DNA from: Microterricola gilva
Lineage (GTDB): Bacteria; Actinomycetota; Actinomycetes; Actinomycetales; Microbacteriaceae
Assembly: GCF_004217495.1 (NCBI RefSeq)
Contig: NZ_SHLC01000001.1
Span: 2,914,001-2,978,000 of the forward strand
DNA length: 64,000 nucleotides
Reading direction: 5' to 3'
The notes below the pieces were generated by a model. It searched no databases and was not told where the DNA came from. It was given only the letters and a program-made list of their open reading frames with translations. Within the stretch, counting starts at the first letter, position 1, and each line of letters starts with the position of its first letter. Of the stretch, positions 26,707-37,647 are shown in pieces. Made by a program: the position numbers and the translations under genes.

Positions 26707-29607
26707 ATGTCTTCCGCCCTCTACGCACTCGGCAGATGGGCATTCCGCGCGCACCGACGCATGCTCCTGCTCTGGGTGATCGTGCTCGCGGTGTTGTTCA
26801 CCGGGGCCGGACTGCTGAGCGAGGGCACGGACAACACCTTCAGCATCCCCGGCACGGAATCGCAGGAGGCACTGGATGCCCTCGCCCGCACCTTCCCGCA
26901 GGTGAGCGGAACGTCGGCGCAGCTGATCGCCGTCGCCCCCGACGGCGGCGATGTGAACGACGCCGATTTCGAGGCGGCGGTCACCGCAGCCGCAACCGAC
27001 ATCGCGGGAATCCCGCAGGTGTCGTCGGCGACCGCGCCGTACCCCTCGGACTCCAGCTCCGGCTCCAGTGCGAACATCAGCGCAGACGACTCGGCCGTCA
27101 TCGTGCCGATCCAGCTCTCGGTCGCCACGACCGCCGTGCTGCCCTCGACCGCGGACGCGCTGCAGGCGGCTGGCGTCGCGCTCGAGGCCGAGCTTCCAGC
27201 CGGCTCGCAGGTGTCCGTCGGCGGGCAGCTGTTCGCGCAGACCTCAACGGGGATCAGCGTCACGGAGCTGCTCGGAATCGCGGTCGCCTACGTGGTGTTG
27301 TTCATCACCTTCGGCTCGCTCGTTGCGGCCGGCCTGCCGCTCATCACCGCCCTGCTCGGCGTCGGCGCATCGCTCGCGATCGTCTTCATGGCGACGAGCG
27401 TGCTGACCATCACCTCCACGACGCCGCTTCTCGCGCTCATGCTCGGGCTCGCCGTCGGCATCGACTATGCGCTGTTCATCATCTCCCGACATCAGGATCA
27501 GCTGAAGCACGGCATCGAACCGGAGGAGTCGGCGGCCCGTTCGGTCGCGACCTCTGGCTCCGCCGTCGTCTTCGCGGCGCTCACGGTGATCATCGCGCTG
27601 CTCGGTCTGGCCGTCGCCGGCATCCCGTTCCTGACGATCATGGGCGTCGCGGCCGCTCTCGCCGTGGCGATCGCCGTGCTGATGTCGGTCACGCTGACCC
27701 CGGCGCTGCTCGGATTCGCCGGCTGGCACATTGTCGCCAGACGCTTCCGGCCCGGCGCCGGCCCGCCCGCCGCCGCGAGTGAGGACGGCGCAGGTGAGGA
27801 CGGCGCAGGTGAGGACTCTGAATTTGAGGACTCTGCGGAGAGCGAAGACGTCGCGCCGGCCGAGGCGGAGCCCGCCGAGGCAGAGCTCACCGAGGCCGGT
27901 CCGGCCGAGACCCCGACGGACGCTCCGCCACGCGGCGGCTTCTTCCTCGGCTGGGTGCACGCCGTCACGCGCTGGCCGCTGGTCACCGTCGTCGCCGTCG
28001 TCGTGCTGCTCGGCCTCGCGGCCATCCCGGCGGCCGGGCTGCGCCTCGCACTGCCGGATGCCGGCTCCCTCGACGAAGGCACACCGGGCCGCACGACATA
28101 CGACCTCGTCGCGGAGCACTTCGGGCCCGGCTTCAACGGCCCCCTGATCGTCACCGGCTCCATCATCCAGAGCACAGACCCCGTCACCCTGATGGACGAT
28201 CTCGGCGCCGAGATCGCGACCGTCGCCGGGGTGGCATCGGTGCCGCTGGCGACCCCGAACGAGACCGGCGACACCGGCATCGTCCAGGTGATCCCTGAGG
28301 GCGCGCCGGACTCGGAGCAGACGGAGGAGCTGGTCGCGACGCTGCGCTCCATGCAGCCCCACTTCGAGGAGGAGTACGGCGTCCGGCTCTCCGTCACCGG
28401 CTACACGGCGGCCGGCATCGACATCTCCGAGCGCCTCGCCGGCGCGCTGCTGCCGTTCGGCCTGCTCGTTGTCGGTCTCTCGCTCGTGCTGTTGGCCATG
28501 GTGTTCCGCTCGATCGTCGTGCCCGTCACCGCAGCGCTCGGCTACGCGCTCTCGATCGGTGCGGCGTTCGGGCTCACCAGCCTCGTGTTCATCGACGGCT
28601 TCCTCGCCGACCCGCTCAACGTGGCCGGGCTGGGCTCGGTGATCAGCTTCATGCCGATCATCCTGATGGGCGTGCTGTTCGGCCTCGCCATGGACTACGA
28701 GGTGTTCCTGGTGAGCCGGATGCGCGAGGAGTACCTGCACTCCGACGATCCGACCGGCTCGGTGCACCGCGGCTTCACGGCGTCGGCGCGCGTCGTCACC
28801 GCGGCGGCGCTGATCATGTTCGCCGTCTTCGCCGCGTTCGTGCCGGAGGGCGAGGCGAACATCCAGCCCATCGCGTTCGGCCTCGCGGTCGGCGTGCTGA
28901 TCGATGCCTTCCTCGTGCGGATGACGCTTATCCCGGCCGTGCTCGTGAGCTTCGGCCGCGGGGCGTGGTGGATCCCCGGCTGGCTCGACCGCGCCCTGCC
29001 CCACTTCGACGTCGAGGGCGAGGGACTGGCCGCCGAGTTCGCCCTCGCCGACTGGCCGGAGCCGGGCGTGGAGTTCGCGATCGCGGCCGAGGGCATGCGG
29101 GTTGCCGGGCAGCCTCCAGACGGCCCGGCGTGTGACCTGATGCTCGCCCCGGGCGAGGCGCTCGTCCTTCTCGGTGGTTCCCTCGATGAACGGAGCGCGA
29201 TTCTGCTCGCCATCGGCGGGCGGATGCCGGTGAGTGCCGGTCGGGTGAAGGTGGAGGGTTTCGTGCTGCCGACGCGGGCCGCGGCGGTGCGCGCCCGCAC
29301 AGCCTACGTGTTGCTTGACGCATCGCTCCGCGGTGTGAGTGCCGTGCACGACGCACTGCGCCGGCGCCCCGGGATCGTGCTCATCGATGCGGCGGACAGC
29401 TTCGTCGATCCCGAGCTCCGCGCCGGCATCCGCAGAGCGCTGGGCGAGGCACGCAAGGGCAGCGGGCGGAGGGCCGTCGCCCCGCTGACGATCGTGCTCG
29501 CGTGCCAGAACGGCGCCATCGCCGACGCGCTGCTGCCGCTCGGCGTCGAGCTGCGCACCGTGCAGCTGACCGACACGCCGGCACAGAGCGCAGTGGCGGT
29601 GCGCTGA
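26707..29607 (+). CDS. MMPL-family transporter with C-terminal degenerate ABC-ATPase-like domain
   Basis: A 966-residue RND-type lipid or drug exporter. The first half carries an MMPL module (helices around 17, 185, 215, 250, 290 and 320; GLAVGIDYALFIISRHQDQL). An acidic low-complexity loop spans about 355-410. The second MMPL half contains GLAMDYEVFLVSRMREEY. From about residue 770 there is an extra 190-residue soluble domain shaped like an ABC ATPase. The expected Walker A reads GGSLDERSA (823-831, Lys replaced by Arg829), Walker B reads IVLIDAAD (catalytic Glu replaced by Ala895), and SFVDPELR fits a D-loop. Hydrolysis is unlikely. The next gene is an ABC-2-like YhgE/Pip permease. The ATG at 26707 is preferred to a TTG at 26701. 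Confidence 0.85.
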   Translation: MSSALYALGRWAFRAHRRMLLLWVIVLAVLFTGAGLLSEGTDNTFSIPGTESQEALDALARTFPQVSGTSAQLIAVAPDGGDVNDADFEAAVTAAATDIAGIPQVSSATAPYPSDSSSGSSANISADDSAVIVPIQLSVATTAVLPSTADALQAAGVALEAELPAGSQVSVGGQLFAQTSTGISVTELLGIAVAYVVLFITFGSLVAAGLPLITALLGVGASLAIVFMATSVLTITSTTPLLALMLGLAVGIDYALFIISRHQDQLKHGIEPEESAARSVATSGSAVVFAALTVIIALLGLAVAGIPFLTIMGVAAALAVAIAVLMSVTLTPALLGFAGWHIVARRFRPGAGPPAAASEDGAGEDGAGEDSEFEDSAESEDVAPAEAEPAEAELTEAGPAETPTDAPPRGGFFLGWVHAVTRWPLVTVVAVVVLLGLAAIPAAGLRLALPDAGSLDEGTPGRTTYDLVAEHFGPGFNGPLIVTGSIIQSTDPVTLMDDLGAEIATVAGVASVPLATPNETGDTGIVQVIPEGAPDSEQTEELVATLRSMQPHFEEEYGVRLSVTGYTAAGIDISERLAGALLPFGLLVVGLSLVLLAMVFRSIVVPVTAALGYALSIGAAFGLTSLVFIDGFLADPLNVAGLGSVISFMPIILMGVLFGLAMDYEVFLVSRMREEYLHSDDPTGSVHRGFTASARVVTAAALIMFAVFAAFVPEGEANIQPIAFGLAVGVLIDAFLVRMTLIPAVLVSFGRGAWWIPGWLDRALPHFDVEGEGLAAEFALADWPEPGVEFAIAAEGMRVAGQPPDGPACDLMLAPGEALVLLGGSLDERSAILLAIGGRMPVSAGRVKVEGFVLPTRAAAVRARTAYVLLDASLRGVSAVHDALRRRPGIVLIDAADSFVDPELRAGIRRALGEARKGSGRRAVAPLTIVLACQNGAIADALLPLGVELRTVQLTDTPAQSAVAVR
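27781..27816 (+). repeat. 15-bp tandem repeat inside the MMPL gene
   Basis: The unit GAGGACGGCGCAGGT occurs twice in tandem (27781-27795 and 27796-27810) followed by a partial GAGGAC. It encodes EDGAG repeats in the acidic cytoplasmic loop. Replication slippage probably varies the loop length. Confidence 0.85.
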
Positions 29608-29620
29608 TGGCGGGGCTCTG

Positions 29621-31456
29621 ATGGCGCGCACCTTCTCGGCGACGGGCGGATCAGAGCGCCTCGGCCGTCTCGCCGTGCTCGGCGTGCTGGCCGTGCCGCT
29701 GCTCATCGGCGGGATCCTCGCCTGGGCGCTGGCCGCTCCGACTCAGAACCTCGACAGGGTGACGGCCGCGATCGTGAACAACGACGACCCCGTCACCGTG
29801 AACGGCAACACGGTGCCGCTCGGGCGACAGTTCGCCGCCGGACTCATTGAGGGGCCGAGCGACCCTGCCGAGTCGACGAGCAACTTCACCTGGGTGCTCA
29901 CGAACAGCGACGAGGCGACGCTCGGACTCGGCACCGGGCGCTATGCGGCCGTCGTGACGATCCCGGAGTCGTTCTCGGCGGCGGCGACCTCGATCGGAGG
30001 ACCGGCAGCCGACGCCAGGGAGGCCGTGTTCGAGGTCGCGACGAGCCCGGCGTCGGCGGCCCTCGATCCGACGATCACGCAGCTCATCACCGAGGCGGCG
30101 GCCGCGGCCGTCAACCAGCAGCTGATCGAGCAGTATCTCGACAACGTCTACGCGGGGTTCAACACGATCAACGAGCAGATCGGGCATGCATCGGACGGCG
30201 CCGCCAGCCTCGTCTCCGGTGCGGATTCGGTGTCGAGCGGCGCGCAGTCCCTCGCCGATGGGGCGAGTCAGCTGAGCACCGGCCTCGACTCCCTGGAGGC
30301 CGGCGCCGACTCCCTCGCGAGCGGACTCGCCCAGCTCGACGCCGCGTCGCAGCCGCTGCCGACGCAGACGGCGCAGCTCGCGGCAGGTGCTGCCGGCGTC
30401 GCCGCGGCCGTCGGCAGCCTCGCCGCGGCCGTCTCCGATGCCACCGCGCAGTTCGCGGCCGTGACGGCGCAGATCTGTCTCACCCCCGGCGTCGTCTGCG
30501 ACCGCGCGACGGCGGCCCTCGCGCGCCTGCAGAACGCCGATCAGCAGGCCGCGGCGCTGGCAGCGGGAGCCGGCCAGGTGGCATCCGGCAATGCCCAGTT
30601 GGCCCAGGCCATGCCCGCGCTCGTCGCCGGCATCGACGAATCGGCAGGCGGCGCGACCGAGGTGGCTGCCGGCAGCAGGCAGGCCGCGTCCGGGGCGGAC
30701 TCGCTGAGCGCCGGCGCGCAGAGCCTCGCCGCCGGGGCCGCGCAGCTCGACGACGGCGCCGCCCAGTTGGCCGACGGCCTGGGGCAGGCGGTCACCCAGA
30801 TCCCCACGTACAGCGACAGCGACATCAGCACGCTGACGACCGTGGTCTCGCGCCCCGTGCTCGCCGATCAGGATGCCGTGCCACCTGGCGTGCAGACGGT
30901 GCCGCTGTTCGCCGTCGTCGCCCTCTGGCTCGGCGGCCTCGTCATCGCCATCGCCCGCCGCGCCGTGCCGACGCGGCTGCTGTTGACCTCGGTGCCGTCG
31001 CGGACGATCACGCTGCGCTCGCTCGGCCCCACCGCCGCGCTCGGAGCCGGCCAGGGCGCGCTCGTCGCCGTGGCCGTGCTCACCGCGGTGAACACGACGC
31101 CCCTGGCGTGGATGAGTTTCGCCGGTGCGAGCGTGCTGATCGGCGCCGTCTTCGCGATCGCGAATCAGGGACTCGCGGCGGCGCTCGGCTCGGTCGGACG
31201 CCTCGTGGCTGTGCTCATCGCCGTGCTCGCCCTGGCGGCCGGACTCAGCGGCTCCGTTCCCCCGGTGATCGCATCGACCGCCGGTGCGGTCCCGACCGCA
31301 CCAGCATTGAGCTGGCTTCTGGCCTGCCTGACCGGCGACGGTCCGGCCGCCCTCGCCGCCGTGGCGCTGCTCGCGCTCGCAACCGTGCTCGGCATCGCGC
31401 TGGTCTTCGCCGGCGTCGCCCGCCACCGCACATTCCCCCGCCACCGGGGCGCCTAG
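29621..31456 (+). CDS. YhgE/Pip-domain membrane protein
   Basis: A 611-residue membrane protein of the YhgE/Pip group, distantly related to ABC-2 permeases. One N-terminal helix (LAVLGVLAVPLLIGGILAWAL, residues 15-35) anchors a large extracytoplasmic region. That region holds heptad-like repeats of the type LADGASQLSTGLDSLEAGADSL (about 190-400), which should form a coiled coil. Five to six C-terminal helices begin near residue 430. It starts 13 nt after the MMPL stop and is probably part of the same export machine. Confidence 0.82.
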   Translation: MARTFSATGGSERLGRLAVLGVLAVPLLIGGILAWALAAPTQNLDRVTAAIVNNDDPVTVNGNTVPLGRQFAAGLIEGPSDPAESTSNFTWVLTNSDEATLGLGTGRYAAVVTIPESFSAAATSIGGPAADAREAVFEVATSPASAALDPTITQLITEAAAAAVNQQLIEQYLDNVYAGFNTINEQIGHASDGAASLVSGADSVSSGAQSLADGASQLSTGLDSLEAGADSLASGLAQLDAASQPLPTQTAQLAAGAAGVAAAVGSLAAAVSDATAQFAAVTAQICLTPGVVCDRATAALARLQNADQQAAALAAGAGQVASGNAQLAQAMPALVAGIDESAGGATEVAAGSRQAASGADSLSAGAQSLAAGAAQLDDGAAQLADGLGQAVTQIPTYSDSDISTLTTVVSRPVLADQDAVPPGVQTVPLFAVVALWLGGLVIAIARRAVPTRLLLTSVPSRTITLRSLGPTAALGAGQGALVAVAVLTAVNTTPLAWMSFAGASVLIGAVFAIANQGLAAALGSVGRLVAVLIAVLALAAGLSGSVPPVIASTAGAVPTAPALSWLLACLTGDGPAALAAVALLALATVLGIALVFAGVARHRTFPRHRGA

Positions 31457-31465
31457 GCTGATGGC

Positions 31466-32212
31466 GTGGTCAGAGAGTTCTTGTCCGGGGTCGGGCTGCT
31501 GCTGCGCGGCTTCGCATTCTGGAGCCGCCGGCCCGGCGCCATGATGCTGGGGCTGGTGCCGGCCGCCATCGTGTTCGCGCTGATGCTGGCCGGCCTCGTC
31601 GCGCTCGGCTTCAACGTGGGGCCGATCGTCGACTGGCTGACACCCTTCGACGAGACGTGGCCGGAGCCGTGGCCGAGCATCGTGAACGCTGCAATCGGGA
31701 CGGTGCTCTTCGCGACCGCGATCGTGCTCAGCGCCGTGACGTTCACGGCGCTGACCCTCGCCGTCGGCGACCCGTTCTACGAACGGATCTGGTTGGCCGC
31801 CGAGCGTGACCTCGGCGGCGACGGCCCGACGGAGGGCGCCGGGTTCTGGCGCGGTGTGCGCAGCGCGCTCTGGCTGATCGGAGCCGGTCTGCTCACCGCC
31901 GTGTGCGTCGCGCTCAGCGGTTTCGTCCCCGTGATCGGCGGTGTGCTCGCTCCCGTGCTCGGCGTCGTGTTCTCCGGTCGGCTGCTGGCGGTCGAGCTCA
32001 GCTCACGGGCGTTCGAGGCGCGCGCCATCCCCGGCGCGGCGCAGCGCACGCTTCGCCGCGGCATCCGCTGGCAGCTGCTCGGCTTCGGCGTTGCGACGCA
32101 ACTGCTCTACATGGTCCCGTTCGGAGCGGTGTTCACCATGCCGGCTGCCGTGGCCGGGTCAACGTTCCTCGCCAGGGCAGCGCTCGACGCGTCGCCGGTC
32201 GCGCGGGTCTGA
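31466..32212 (+). CDS. EI24/CysZ-like membrane protein
   Basis: A 248-residue protein of the EI24 domain family with about four to six membrane helices, including the characteristic re-entrant regions (GVGLLLRGFAFWSRRPGAMML near the N-terminus, GDPFYERIWLAAERDLG, and AVELSSRAFEARAIPGAAQRTLRR near the C-terminus). CysZ relatives transport sulfate, while actinobacterial EI24 proteins are uncharacterised. The GTG at 31466 begins 9 nt after the YhgE stop, so it is the third gene of the MMPL operon. Confidence 0.78.
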   Translation: MVREFLSGVGLLLRGFAFWSRRPGAMMLGLVPAAIVFALMLAGLVALGFNVGPIVDWLTPFDETWPEPWPSIVNAAIGTVLFATAIVLSAVTFTALTLAVGDPFYERIWLAAERDLGGDGPTEGAGFWRGVRSALWLIGAGLLTAVCVALSGFVPVIGGVLAPVLGVVFSGRLLAVELSSRAFEARAIPGAAQRTLRRGIRWQLLGFGVATQLLYMVPFGAVFTMPAAVAGSTFLARAALDASPVARV

Positions 32213-32213
32213 G

Positions 32214-32654
32214 TTACGCGCCGCCCATCCGTTCCATCACGTTGGTGCCGTCAGAGAGCACCGGGGAGATGAGCCCGAAGACGTTGTTGTCCGGGTCGAG
32301 CAGGTAGCCGACGCGGCCGATGCCCTCCATGTCGTCGAGTGGCAGCGCCTCGATGGCGCCGAGCGCGAGCCCCTTCGCGAACAGGCCGTCGACATCGTCG
32401 ACACCGATCACGATGTTGACTCCGTTGACGGGCGCGCCCACCTCGGGTTTCGGCCCCATGCGCTGGGTGAGGCCGCCGTTGATGCCCCGACCGAGCTCGG
32501 ATGTCATGTTGATCGCGCCCTCACCGGTGTCGATCGACCAGTACGACATCTCGCCGTAGCGGGTGAAAGTCCAGCCGAGCAGCTCGGTGTAGAAATCGAT
32601 GAGCTTCTGCGGTTCGGATGCGTGGATCTCAAAGTGCACGACGAGGTTCGCCAT
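32214..32654 (-). CDS. VOC-family (glyoxalase-like) protein
   Basis: A 146-residue vicinal-oxygen-chelate fold protein with paired beta-alpha-beta modules (VVHFEIHASEPQKLIDFYTELLGWTF and VNIVIGVDDVDGLFAKGLALG), ending with GYLLDPDNNVFGLISP. Metal-ligand candidates are H7 and a downstream acidic residue. Activity could be isomerase, dioxygenase or antibiotic binding, and the sequence does not decide. AAGGAGG precedes the ATG at 32654. It is convergent with the EI24 gene, with a 1-nt gap. Confidence 0.85.
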   Translation of the reverse strand: MANLVVHFEIHASEPQKLIDFYTELLGWTFTRYGEMSYWSIDTGEGAINMTSELGRGINGGLTQRMGPKPEVGAPVNGVNIVIGVDDVDGLFAKGLALGAIEALPLDDMEGIGRVGYLLDPDNNVFGLISPVLSDGTNVMERMGGA

Positions 32655-32739
32655 GATGCCTCCTTGCATAAGTGGCAGTCATGCTACGCCGGAGGCCCGG
32701 TGACAGCCAGCGGTTGCGCGGGCGGCGACAGGGCTGAGC

Positions 32740-33537
32740 TCAGGCGGCGGACGCTGCGATCACCGCGATGGTGATGAAGACCCAGTCGTTGATGATGTGC
32801 GCACCGACAGAAACCCAGAGGTTCTTGGTCCGGATGTAGGCGAGCGTCAGCGCGATCCGCGCCGAGCCGATCACGACGATCGCCTGCACGAGGTTCCAGT
32901 CGTACGTGGGAAGGTGGGCCGCGCCGAACCAGATGGCCGAGATGAGCCACGCCAGGATGATCGCGGTCTTGCGCGAGAGCCCGGCCTTGGCGAAGAGGAA
33001 GTACATGAGGGCCAGGAACGGCAGCACGACGAAGAGTTCCTCACCCAGCAGCTGGATGCCGCTGCCGAGGTAGAGCGCGATGGTGTCGAGCACCCCACCC
33101 TCGCCCGCCGCTGCGACCGCAGCGTTCGCACTCACCGGGAAGAACAGCGAGACGATCCCGCCCACCGCAGCGGTGATCGCGATGTTGAGGCCAGCGAAGA
33201 AGAACATGTTGCCGACATCCACACCGCGCACGCGACGGAACAGCGCCGTCCAGTGCTTCCCGGCGACCAGTGCGAGCACCGCGAGCGGGATAGCCACGAA
33301 GAGGGCCCGCGGCAGAATCGCCACGACGTTGTTCGGCTGCGGGAACAGCATGAGTGCCACGAGCCCAATGGCGACGGAGATCCAGAGCAGAATCCATCGA
33401 GCAACGGAGAGCTCAATCGGCACCCCGTTGTAATAGGGGAAGTCGGCGCCGTCGCGGCGCTCGATGAGACGCCCGAAGCGGGAGTGGTCGGTCAGCGGGC
33501 GAATCGGTGTTGCCTGGGTCGCGTTCTCGGTTGTCAT
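32740..33537 (-). CDS. CPBP-family intramembrane metalloprotease-like protein
   Basis: A 265-residue membrane protein with about eight helices. The CPBP/CAAX motifs are GEELFVVLPF (E166-E167), WFGAAHLPTY (H208) and VSVGAHIINDW (H247, N250). The first motif lacks the usual arginine of EExxxR (V171 here), which may alter activity. The family includes CAAX-prenyl endopeptidases and bacteriocin-immunity proteins. I chose the ATG at 33537 because GGGA lies 6-7 nt upstream. Confidence 0.82.
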   Translation of the reverse strand: MTTENATQATPIRPLTDHSRFGRLIERRDGADFPYYNGVPIELSVARWILLWISVAIGLVALMLFPQPNNVVAILPRALFVAIPLAVLALVAGKHWTALFRRVRGVDVGNMFFFAGLNIAITAAVGGIVSLFFPVSANAAVAAAGEGGVLDTIALYLGSGIQLLGEELFVVLPFLALMYFLFAKAGLSRKTAIILAWLISAIWFGAAHLPTYDWNLVQAIVVIGSARIALTLAYIRTKNLWVSVGAHIINDWVFITIAVIAASAA

Positions 33538-33610
33538 GCACATTCCCGTCGTTGTGGCACAAGTCTGGCAGAACGCTGACCGCCGACGCTCAACGAAGCA
33601 CAACGCCGGG

Positions 33611-33641
33611 CGTGCCGTCGCCCTGTCAGGGCGACGGCACG
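33611..33641. terminator. Perfect hairpin after the clp gene
   Basis: CGTGCCGTCGCCCT (33611-33624) pairs perfectly with AGGGCGACGGCACG (33628-33641) over 14 bp with a 3-nt loop. It begins 38 nt beyond the Clp ATPase stop in the transcribed direction. Confidence 0.8.
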
Positions 33642-33679
33642 TCTCGGTCCGTGGCTGCTCGTGTTGCGAGCGGGAGCGG

Positions 33680-36256
<2,577 letters not shown>

Positions 36257-36274
36257 GAAACCTCCCTGGTCAAA

Positions 36275-36295
36275 CTTGAGTGCCTTACGCTCAAC
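36275..36295. promoter_or_regulatory. HAIR-like HspR operator
   Basis: CTTGAGT-N7-GCTCAAC matches the HspR inverted-repeat consensus CTTGAGT-N7-ACTCAAG at 12 of 14 positions. It ends 19 nt upstream of the clp GTG start, where a repressor would block transcription until heat shock. Confidence 0.75.
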
Positions 36296-36455
36296 TTCAA
36301 CGCTGGCGGCGCGGGAGTATTCCTGCCCAGAGCCCCTCCGGGCTGTGAATGGCCTGTGCGCCGAGCGCATTGCCTCGACCGCGCGGCGGTGGCAGAGTGG
36401 TCACCGGGGTTCGAGAAGGGGAGACCATGTCCATTCTCGCGATGCGATCGCACAC

Positions 36456-37055
36456 ATGACCGCCGAGCCCGCGCCGGCCCTCGTCGGCGATGACGAACTG
36501 GAAGAGCTCGAACGCGAGTTCGTCTCGCGGCTGCGCGGGCGCGTGCTCGAGATCGGCGCGGGTGAGGGCGTCAACTTCGGCGCCCTGCACCCGGATGTGC
36601 TCTGGATCGGCCTCGAACCGGATGCCGCGCGCCGCAGCGAGCTGGCCACCCGCGCCAAGGAGTGGGGCCACGCCGCCGTGCCGCTCGACGCACGCTGCGA
36701 GTCGATACCCCTGCCGGACGACTCGGTCGATGCCGTCGTCGGCACCTTCGTGCTCTGCTCGGTCAGCGATCCGGCCGTCGCCCTCGCCGAGGTGCGACGC
36801 GTGCTCGTTCCCGGCGGCCGCGTCGTCTTCATCGACCATGTCGTCGCCCCGCCGGGGACGCTGAAGCGGGCGGTGCAGCGTGTCGCGACGCCGTTCTCCG
36901 CCCGATTCTGCCACGGTTGCCACTGGGATCGTGATGCGGCTGCGCTCCTCGCCGCCGCAGGCTTCGAGGCAGATGATCGACGGCGGCTGCGCGTGCGCTC
37001 CGCCCCGTTCGGCCCGGTTCCCACCCACCTCTTCGACGGCCACGCCGCCGACTGA
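36456..37055 (+). CDS. SAM-dependent methyltransferase (UbiE/type-11-like)
   Basis: A 199-residue class I methyltransferase. Motif I is VLEIGAGEGVNFG (about 29-41). Then come GLEPDAARR, a motif II-like SVDAVVGTFVLCSV, and the post-motif LVPGGRVVFIDHV. The C-terminal HGCHWDRDAAALLAAAGF is characteristic of methyltransferases related to METTL7/thiol or small-molecule O-methylation. The target is not known. The ATG at 36456 has no clear ribosome binding site. Confidence 0.82.
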   Translation: MTAEPAPALVGDDELEELEREFVSRLRGRVLEIGAGEGVNFGALHPDVLWIGLEPDAARRSELATRAKEWGHAAVPLDARCESIPLPDDSVDAVVGTFVLCSVSDPAVALAEVRRVLVPGGRVVFIDHVVAPPGTLKRAVQRVATPFSARFCHGCHWDRDAAALLAAAGFEADDRRRLRVRSAPFGPVPTHLFDGHAAD

Positions 37056-37074
37056 CGACCAGGAGGCCGTGTCC

Positions 37075-37647
37075 GTGGCGATCGAGGTGCGCGCGGCGAG
37101 CGTGTTCGACGACGTGCGCGCGATGGTGGGCCCGAAGCGGCCGGATGCGAATGTCTGCTGGTGTCTGAGCTATCGGATCCCGTCGAAGGAGAACCTCGCG
37201 CTGCACGGCCCGGCCCGCGGCGAGCGCGTGCGGGAACTGTGCGGGGAGGATCCCCCGCCCGGGGTGCTCGCCTACGACGGCGACGAGGTCGTCGGCTGGG
37301 CCGGTGTGCACCGACGGGCCGACACCGGATTCGCCCGCAACCGCAAGATTCCGCACGTCGACGAGCTCGACGTCTGGTCGATCTGGTGCCTGCGCGTGCG
37401 GCCGGGGCACCGCGGAACGGGCATCTCACACGAACTCGTCGCTGGCGCCGTGGCCTTCGCCAGGGAGCGCGGTGCTCCGGCGATCGAGGCCTACCCCGTC
37501 GACAACCGGGGCGAGAAGGTCGATCTCACGATGGCCTACGTTGGCACCATGGCGCTCTTCGAGCGGGCCGGCTTCGCGAAGGCTGCGGACACCGACTCCG
37601 TGCTCAACGGTTTTCCTCGCGTGCTGATGCGGCTCGATCTGCGTTGA
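37075..37647 (+). CDS. GNAT-family acetyltransferase
   Basis: A 190-residue protein with a C-terminal GNAT fold: the acetyl-CoA loop VRPGHRGTGISHELV, followed by GAPAIEAYPVD and MALFERAGFAKA. The N-terminal part (PDANVCWCLSYRIPSKEN) belongs to a group found beside or within detoxification loci. The GTG at 37075 is placed 8 nt after AGGAGG. A GTG at 37069 would be too close. It ends inside a 15-bp tandem repeat and overlaps the 3' end of the convergent MpaB-like gene by 44 bp. Confidence 0.82.
   Translation: MAIEVRAASVFDDVRAMVGPKRPDANVCWCLSYRIPSKENLALHGPARGERVRELCGEDPPPGVLAYDGDEVVGWAGVHRRADTGFARNRKIPHVDELDVWSIWCLRVRPGHRGTGISHELVAGAVAFARERGAPAIEAYPVDNRGEKVDLTMAYVGTMALFERAGFAKAADTDSVLNGFPRVLMRLDLR

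Noticed and set aside
36383-36425. A tRNA-like string (GGTGGCAGAGTGG ... GGGTTCGAG) before the methyltransferase gene
   Set aside because: Only about 40 nt separate the D-arm-like and T-arm-like parts, and no anticodon or acceptor stem can be drawn.
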